The notes under the pieces: model-generated
Database searches by the model: none
What the model was told of the DNA's origin: nothing
Seen by the model: only the letters and a program-made list of their open reading frames with translations
In this document: in pieces, positions 22,057 through 22,089 of the stretch
How the letters are laid out: every line of letters begins with the position of its first letter
Position numbering within the stretch: position 1 is the first letter of the stretch
Source of the DNA: JANOBJ01 sp031411575
Lineage (GTDB): Bacteria; Pseudomonadota; Gammaproteobacteria; Burkholderiales; Burkholderiaceae_C
Direction: 5' to 3'
DNA length: 22,089 nucleotides
Assembly (NCBI GenBank): GCA_031411575.1
Contig: JANOBJ010000141.1
Location: forward strand, 1 to 22,089
Program-made: the position numbers and the translations under genes

Positions 22057-22089
22057 CGGTTTGGCGGTACTACGCGCGCCGCCCCAGTT

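Noticed and set aside
1..22089. CRISPR array, insertion sequence or phage genes
   Set aside because: No regularly spaced repeats, transposase, integrase or phage structural motifs were found in any frame I read.

Overview
The window looks like a chromosomal segment of a GC-rich betaproteobacterium, most likely Burkholderiales/Comamonadaceae. The evidence is the family-typical sequences of LptF/LptG, CysB, ArgA and HrpA, the gene order lptFG divergent from pepA-holC, and intergenic hairpin elements of a type I associate with comamonad genomes. No species can be fixed from the sequence alone. Coding density is high: no gene-free stretch exceeds 300 bases.

Left part (1-5.3 kb): the 5' part of a PLP-dependent Orn/Lys/Arg decarboxylase gene on the minus strand runs off the left edge. 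Divergent from it is a membrane pair, nfeD plus an SPFH/stomatin-like gene (qmcA type), followed by a small Cys-rich DUF2237 gene and a tRNA-Ser(GGA) with its own extended -10 promoter. A bidirectional hairpin terminator separates the tRNA from a convergent gene for a periplasmic branched-chain amino-acid-type binding protein. Then comes a minus-strand operon pepA-holC-(137-aa unknown).

Centre (6.9-11.8 kb): lptF-lptG (LPS export permeases) run divergently from pepA with only 23 bp between start codons. They continue almost without gaps into cbiX (sirohydrochlorin chelatase) and then a CysB-type LysR regulator; siroheme is the sulfite reductase cofactor, so these two fit a sulfur-assimilation theme. 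A cluster of GC hairpins separates cysB from a YbdL-like methionine aminotransferase. Convergent to it is a Tat-type Rieske protein with a good sigma-70 promoter, preceded by a small one-span membrane protein and a LysE/RhtB exporter.

Right part (13.8-22.1 kb): a full-length HrpA RNA helicase (minus; lysE-type gene just downstream) is divergent from argA (N-acetylglutamate synthase). After an argA terminator the content becomes accessory: an animal-type haem peroxidase without signal peptide, a strong hairpin cluster, a Tae4-family type VI secretion amidase effector, and immediately behind it a predicted secreted four-cysteine protein that is the obvious candidate immunity protein but does not resemble the Tai4 family as I know it.

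Most notable: (1) the Tae4/unknown-immunity pair at the right end; (2) an intergenic palindromic element at about 11.74-11.80 kb whose relative lies inside the hrpA reading frame at about 14.67-14.74 kb, encoding an extra linker; (3) the haem peroxidase, which keeps the residues that cross-link haem in mammalian peroxidases but looks cytoplasmic.
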